DNA from: Psilocybe azurescens
Taxonomy: Eukaryota > Basidiomycota > Agaricomycetes > Agaricales > Agrocybaceae
Reading direction: 5' to 3'
Length of the DNA: 59,923 nucleotides
Assembly: GCA_023853785.1 (NCBI GenBank)
Contig: JAJIRX010000974.1
Span: 1-59,923, forward strand
A program made the translations under genes and the position numbers. Under the pieces are notes generated by a model, which was given only the letters and a program-made list of their open reading frames with translations, was not told the DNA's origin and did not search any database. Position 1 is the stretch's first letter; each line of letters opens with the position of its first letter. Positions 53,766 to 59,923 of this stretch are shown piece by piece.

Positions 53766-54839
53766 CTAGGGTGGCGGCCGCGATTCACGTTCGCTATGTT
53801 CGGGGGTCCGAGGTACAGTCTGAGAGGCGATGGAGGTTGGAATAGAAGGGAGGGAGGCTGAACCGTTTGTGAGATGATCAATCTGGGCCAAAAGGTCTTG
53901 TTCACGGCAGCTGCGACTCCGCCAAAGTGTCCTGGGTTTGTTTGAGGTCTTCTTTGCTGTCTCTAATTCGGCTTTCAATAGACTTTCGTTTTCCGAACGT
54001 AGTTGGATTTGGGATGCAGTGAAGATTAGGGAATTGTCTTCATCGTTGTAGTCGTCGATCACAACGACAGGAGGACGGCCATGATAAATGAAGTTGCTGG
54101 AAATTGCTGGATCTGCTGGGGGATGAAAGCTCTGCTGGGCATAGGGAAGCGGAGTAGATCTGCTGGTAGGGGTGATCCAACGTGCAGCTATGGCGCAAGT
54201 CTTGTAGCACTCAATAGTTGGGAGTCCGATGTCAAGGATAAAGCGCTGTATGATTTCTGACACAGCGTTTGAGTAGTGTCGCCCATTGTTCAACTGGAGG
54301 AAATATCCAGGAAAGTAAACGTCTGCCTTGACAAATTCTGGACGTTTGGGAGATCCTGGACGTGTGGTTCCTTCAACATGGATCACCAGGGTGGTCCCGC
54401 CAAAAGAGCGGTCCCACATAGCCGCCTAAATGTTGAAAGCAACAGAAATAAGATATGGTACTTAATGTAGAGTGTGTAATACGACGCACCGAGTCAAAAG
54501 TAAGGTCTTTTGACGGCAGCTTGCGGAGAAGCATTCCGCACGTCAGTTCCTCGCTTCCCTTGGGGGTGTTCGAATGGAGGGCAAGGACGTCAGGATGGAA
54601 TTCGCTTTCACCAAGTATGTTGCATGGCAGCGATGCAAGGCCGGGGGGGTAAACCATGCAATATCAGCACGGTCAAATCGTTGGCGGAAAGCAGTAAACA
54701 CCGAGGGATATCCTATCTGGCGACGCAAATCATATAAGCCTAGCGGGTTGAATACGAGGAGCGATATGGTAAGGGATACTGCCCAGCGTTGGGAGGTTTG
54801 TTGAGGTCCTCCATGGGAGCACAAGGGAGGGACTGCCAT
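53766..54839 (-). CDS. KDZ2 companion gene B: unknown
   Basis: The ATG at 54839 opens a frame with DLRRQIGYPSVFTAFRQRFD and RADIAWFTP. Then, after a one-base shift in the C run (plus-strand G at 54643-54649), come SEFHPDVLALHSNTPKGSEE and LTCGMLLRKLPSKDLTFDSV. A GTGCGT intron leads to AAMWDRSFGGTTLVIHVEGT, FVKADVYFPGYFLQLNNGRH and IIQRFILDIGLPTIECYKTC, and a coiled-coil C-terminus (SENESLLKAELETAKKTSN), stop at 53766. The shift needs only one C restored. No domain is recognised; position suggests part of the KDZ2 gene set. Confidence 0.5.
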
Positions 54840-54899
54840 TTTCGACTAGCCTTTATGATCTATGTCTTGAGGTCAGGGTCCAACAATCTAAAATGGCGT

Positions 54900-55870
54900 C
54901 TGCATCGGGAGAGATTGGATCTTATGGTGAGATCGGAATTACCAGAAAGGATGCGATATTACTAAATCGGGTTTGCCAGAGTTTGAAGGCATCAACAATT
55001 GCGCCAGACACTAAACCGTCGATTATACTCATAAATTTTGTTTCTCTAGCCTCTAAAAATATTCATGGATACACTTATGTTGTTCTTCATATTCAGTTGT
55101 TTTTGCAAGCTTAAGACAGTTCGAATCTTCTATGAAAAATGATTCCACCTCAACATACATTTTTGGTCATAAGTGCTTTTAACTCAATTATCTTAGATAC
55201 ATAACTGATTACCTGTTCATTTTTGATATAGGCCAGCTTCTAAATTTAATTCAATAGACTTTTCGGATTAATTTTGTTTTCTACTCGGTCTGCTTGCCTT
55301 CGCAATGATTTGCTCCTCAGAGAGCGTTCCAATCCATACAACTGTCTTATTGTTGGTTCTGACAGTCTACAACATCGTGCGACAATAATAAAGTGTGTAC
55401 TATGCTCAATACTGTGTTAATTTTGTAGCTGCGAGCCCAGAATTATGTTGCATTGCTCTTTTTTGCTGAGGAAGCCGAATTTTGGCTAATTCCCACGACT
55501 TACATCGTCCATTGCTCTATGATTTCTTATGAGGCATAAAAATAAATATGTGATTCAGAATCACCTTATTTTTCTGTTTAAAATGAGCCTAATTTGTTGT
55601 TTTAGTCAACTTTATACCTATTTGATGACCTGACCCGATAGCGTCCTATTTGCGAAACTTAAATGGTCTCAACTAACATAGATAGGGTTCTACAACATTC
55701 ATCTTTTGGATCGAAGATTAGAGCACATGAGAATGCCAATAGTAAGGCTTAAAAACTCCTTCAATTTGGCGCAGAAATATTGAGTTAATTCCCAAGCAGT
55801 AATATACGCTCTCATCCAATGATGTAGTTGCAAACTTGCTTTCAATTCCAGGATTCCTCAAGTCATGTAG
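54900..55870. other. AT-rich stretch without genes
   Basis: About 1 kb of AT-rich sequence with stops in all frames, between companion gene B and the transposase 3' end. Confidence 0.5.
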
Positions 55871-56121
55871 AATTTTTTAAGGTATAAGACCTGATTTACA
55901 TACTGTTGAATGTATGTAATGTCGTTGTAGAAGAAATTTTGTTAGAAGTTCGGCCCAAAATTGGTATAGAGGAAATGGTGGTAGATATGAACCATTGTCG
56001 TACCCACCAGTGGTTAAGATATTCGGTATCTTGAAGCCATTTGGTAACGTTTTGAGCCATTCACAGATCTGGGTTTCATTGGAACACAAGGAATGTATAT
56101 TTAGCAATATTGTACACAAGT

Positions 56122-59100
56122 CTATGAACTGTCGACGAGGGAGACACTATCTAAAAGCTCTATGAATATATCTGTATCGACATCATGGTTTTCATCTGGG
56201 AAGTCTCCGAAGGTTGTGTCGTCGGCCTCGACAACCACAATATCAACCTTTTTCAGACCTAATATATCTATTGCCCAGCCTGGAGGTGGGACGTCGATGT
56301 GCAGAGAAGGGTGGCGAGCCTTTCCACTGCCCAGGAAATAAAAAAGTACACACTGAAGCCTGAGAGCTGACTCGGTTGGCGAAGGCGCTTGACGATTTGC
56401 TCGTGAATCTGATTGTGGTACTGCCACCGGGCAGATATTTGTGGCCCTGGCGAGAGGGTGTTCGTGATGATGTTGGAGCATATAGCTCGGTAGTAGTCGA
56501 TGTGTTCGTCGAGGAGGAAAGTTAGCAGGCGGCGTATTTAGACATTAAGGCGAAGAATCTCTTCCTTCGCCCGCTTTATCTGAAAATACATGACCATAGC
56601 CTCGCGATTTGCTGGCTGGGCCCAATCTAATGTTCGTATGTCCTGTCGTGTGTCGCGTAGAAGGTCCAAGAAGTCCTGCCAGGTTGACAGCAGCATGACC
56701 GATTCCCAGTTCAAGGATGGCCGTGGTGGTACCATAAGTGCGGCGGCTTCGTTATAGCGCCTCAACGCTGATTGAATGGCATCTGCGCGAGTCTTGAGGG
56801 ATTTACTAATCTTTTCGAAGCTTGTAACCTGATCACAAATATCAAAACTTAGATTTGAGCCGAAAATTCAAATTACATACCAATGCCGCTCATGCTGAGC
56901 TTGGTCATCTCGAAAGACGTTGCACAACCAACCTCTCAAGATTGTCAAGCGCCCGACGATATTTACGCTCACGAACGACGGTCAAACCCTGGTTATATTC
57001 GGGCATGGTAGGAGCCCATCTGACAGGAATGTTATGGGCCTCTTCATATTGAAGGACCTCTTCGTTCTTTGCAGTCCAGTGCTGGAAGGTGGTGCGATAT
57101 TGGGTTGTGATTTTTGTGATCTGGGGGCCAGTATAGCCCTCTTGAATCATGAGAGGTTGCGGTCGCGATATAACGTCTTGGCGGTATCGCTTTTCGTCCT
57201 GGATATACTCATAAATGATAAGAACTGGAGCATAGCATAAAGAAACTCACTTGAGCAGATCTAGATCAAAAGGAGCTCCATATATTCCCCCTTCGCCTGC
57301 TCATCTGCTGGCTCCGTGGATAGGCCAGCCAGGTATGTGCGTTCACACTTCAGGTAAATTTCAAAGTCGTCAGCCCCAACCTCCAGCTTCGATGAAAGTT
57401 CTGCAAGGCGGGGGCGTATATCGCAATCTTTTCTAGGGCTTGACGATAATTCTGATAGATAAAGTTTCCTAATCCAGCAATCAACAATGTGAGCCACAAA
57501 GATGAATCAAGACAAACCTGAAGCAGCAAGTTTATCAAGATCGTGGCGGAAGTGTTCGTCGATATGCTGCTGTCGGTGGTACAGCGTGGCCAAGCGTGTA
57601 ACGAGGCCAATTCGATTAGAGCGAGAGAAGATGCGCTCTCTCCTCGAAATCCACTAGCTCAGTCCCCTCGATGTACAGGGGTGCCAGTGTACCTGACAAA
57701 ATCGGTTGTGCGCATGACCGTGAAAGGCAGGCACAACGCCACTGAGGCGACAGGCAACCATCTTCTCACCTAGACAACTTTTCTTCAAAGTCGTTACGAA
57801 GGCACACATGATATCGTAACCGAGACAGATGTCAGTCCCAAAATCGTCGAGGAGTCGGTTAACAGTAGCAAGGGGATATTTCATTCTAATTGAGAAAAGT
57901 TAACATCATCTGTGTCAAAAACGGAAGGAGCTTACAGTTCTCCGCTCCGAATCATGTCACAAACACAAGTACATGTCCATGGCGGCAGACAGCCAAAAAA
58001 TCCCGGCAATCGCGAATAGGGCGTACATTTTCTTTCGTGCCTCAGGGCAGCGTTCTTCCACCGATCTACACAGGCGTTGAACCTTGGCTAAGTCATCATG
58101 TTCTGTAAGATTCAGCCAGGCAATCTCTTCAGAGTCAAGATCTGGGAATCGTTCGCATTTGGAGCAGATCCCGGGCGGTGACAATGAAGCGGGTTCGGCC
58201 CCAATCTTCAGGAGGGAATAAGCTGGACAGGATCTCCTGAAGAATGGCGGGAGGACCTGAAGTTGGCTGAGGTGGCTGTTTCTGTGGACGCTGTTATCGT
58301 AGTCAGAAATGGCCAACTCATTCGGTATGTCAACTTACTTTTTCACCTCATCCTTGAAGAGATCAACTTCTTCAGGAGAAATCCAACGCGGCGTCGATTT
58401 CTGAGTGTCAGTATGAGGCAAACCAGCACGAAATGCGCTGTCAACCAGTTTGAGGGAATTGTTGCCGTCCATCGTAGCAAGGAAGCAAACTTCAAAGGTG
58501 GTTGGGTTCCGATCTCATATAGGCATGGAGGGCAGACATTCTTTTTCTCCCATGTATCATTTCGTCCCAGTTCCCTTCCTACAGAGCGGTTGCGAGCTCA
58601 ATTGACCTCAAGGTAACAATCAAATGCGTTACTGAGCTGGTGGCAAGATATGATCTGTGAGGTATCTAGTACAATCAGTTACAGTCGTGCAATAGATCGT
58701 TTGATAGACTTACATGGTGATAATGATTCAATGCCTTTGCAAAAGCATCCAGGCTGAAACGGGGACAGACTCGTGAAGCTGCTGGTAAAAGCATAACGTT
58801 TCAATCGTAAATCCCAATTTGGGTTGTTCAGGAGATGTCCCAACAACACCGAATTCTAAAAGGGTGACAGCAGCAGACACGGCGCCCGGTGAGTGGAAGA
58901 AGGTACACAATCCTGACCTGTTGAGATATCAGGAGCATGTCCCAGAAGGAGAATTATAATGACCTTCCAGTGAAATGACTTGATCGACCATTCCACCTCA
59001 TCTTTGTTTTCAGGATTCGAGTGGGGGTGCCTTTGGATTTGAAGCTAAGGAATGCATACGTGAAAGGTGGGGCATTATGGATTTCCATGCCTGGACCTGT

Positions 59101-59597
59101 CGCTCCACACGTTCGCGTGAGTCCGATGGTCTTTCCGTTTCCTTAGAAATAAAATATCAATTTATGTACTATGTTAATTTGGAAATTGTTGGACTTACTG
59201 CTCAGCAAGCGTATCCAGAAAAAGGTCTTGCAGCTGAACCGCCACCAATGTGGCTGGAGAAAAAGCCCTCCTCTCCGGGCGGCAGTCGGAGGAATGTCGC
59301 CTCATCTTCGTCTACCCATGCTAGGTTGGACATGTCCACATCATTCTCATGATCTGCAAGCAAGTCTTCACGTTCTTGAAAGCTAAGGCCTAAAGGAATT
59401 GAAGTCGGACTATTGCATGAACAAAAATACTCACTTGCTAGTTGAACCTGGCGGTCAATTTTTTCTTTAGCAAGTTGCTTTGAACTCTTGTTCAGCTTGA
59501 TGCGACTTTGTAGCAGATGTGACAGTTGCCGAACTCCAAAACTGGTACCACAGACAACTGTTACACCTTTAGATAGTCCTTTGCGCTTACCCATCAT
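56122..59597 (-). CDS. KDZ transposase, CxC1 type
   Basis: The ATG at 59597 begins GKRKGLSKGVTVVCGTSFGV. After the N-terminal exons come LLEFGVVGTSPEQPKLGFTI and SLDAFAKALNHYHH (end of the CxC1 region), DTWEKKNVCPPCLYEIG, and MDGNNSLKLVDSAFRAGLP (first catalytic-region acidic residue). Then ICSKCERFPDLDSEE, EARKKMYALFAIAGIF, MKYPLATVNRLLDDFGTDIC, LGYDIMCAFVTTLKKS, GVVPAFHGHAHNRFCQVHW, FSRSNRIGLVTRLATLYHRQ and YIQDEKRYRQDVISRPQP follow, with a helical tail (IKRAKEEILRLNV) and DIFIELLDSVSLVDSS at the end, stop at 56122. This is the full KDZ order. At least six one- or two-base losses break the frame, mostly in homopolymers (for example 57267-57272, 57677-57680, 57995-58000). The lost bases can be placed exactly, so assembly error is a serious alternative to decay. 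Confidence 0.8.
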
Positions 59598-59923
59598 AGC
59601 ACACTACAACACAAGAAAGGAGCAGGACGGAGAGCGAGGCAAGACAAGAGTTTGTGCAGACAAGAGTGAATGGTCATGGTGGCGAATGAAAAAGAACAAG
59701 GTACGAAGAAGCGTTTCCCAAAGGATCTAATCCGCAGACTGACATATCACTGATAGTTGTCAGGTGTCAGTGGCGCATCAGCTGTCGTGCCTAGAGGCGC
59801 ACACTACCTGAGTTCCCAGGGCCTTCGTGGAGGTCATCGTTGAGCACAGTTAGCAATGATTTATACACCACTCAGTGCGCTCTGTAATGTATTCACCTAA
59901 TAGCAGAAATGTGTTAGCTTTTC
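59598..59923. other. Upstream region of the KDZ2 transposase and right flank
   Basis: Contains the candidate right inverted end (59758-59776). Nothing is recognised between there and the window edge. Confidence 0.4.

Larger units (their letters stand above)
51288..59776. mobile_element. Second KDZ element (CxC1 type), candidate 8.5 kb
   Basis: GCGCCACTGACATCTGTCA at 51288-51306 matches GCGCCACTGACACCTGACA, read on the minus strand from 59776, at 17 of 19 positions, with the element's genes between. No target duplication was found, so the ends are provisional and the element could be longer. It contains a KDZ transposase with canonical core motifs and two companion genes, all on the minus strand. 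A shorter inverted pair, TGACATCTGTCA (51295) and TGACAGATGTCA (51485), lies near the left end. Confidence 0.5.

Overview
The window looks like a repeat-rich stretch of an agaricomycete (mushroom-forming basidiomycete) nuclear genome. Genes are split by many 45-75 base GT-AG introns. The families are basidiomycete ones: KDZ transposases with CxC cysteine clusters, a multicopy F-box-like family, an aminoglycoside-phosphotransferase-like kinase, a sugar porter, a type II membrane O-fucosyltransferase-like protein and a small secreted protein. All names come from reading the sequence; no search was run.

Layout. 0-20.7 kb holds host genes separated by decayed mobile DNA: an HMG-box protein (-), an intact eight-exon sugar transporter (2530-4441, +), a broken gene (4938-5850), a 1.7 kb hAT-like element with 8-base target duplications (6472-8175), a tRNA-derived SINE-like head, the O-fucosyltransferase-like gene (14712-11208), an APH-like kinase (18542-17545), a fold-back element and a secreted protein gene (19729-20629). 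21-25.8 kb and 42.5-50.4 kb belong to one F-box-like family, with at least eight full, partial or interrupted copies counting those at 0, 10 and 17 kb. All copies I could read are broken.

The main find is that the F-box pieces at 25.4-25.8, 42.5-42.8 and 44.7-45.6 kb are one gene cut twice. A 16.6 kb element (25828-42466) sits between two copies of TTTGGAG and has imperfect inverted ends of about 145 bases. A 1.93 kb solo-LTR-like insert (42789-44715) sits between two copies of AGCGG. The large element carries a CxC2-type KDZ transposase, four further genes of unknown function (one clearly intact), a GC-rich motif scattered through introns, spacers and ends, and its own nested 2 kb CACTA-like element. 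A second, CxC1-type KDZ element fills 51.3-59.8 kb with a transposase and two companion genes.

A cross-cutting caution: many reading frames break by one base in homopolymer runs (host genes, F-box copies and KDZ2 alike). This may be assembly error rather than decay, so 'pseudogene' calls that rest only on such breaks are provisional.
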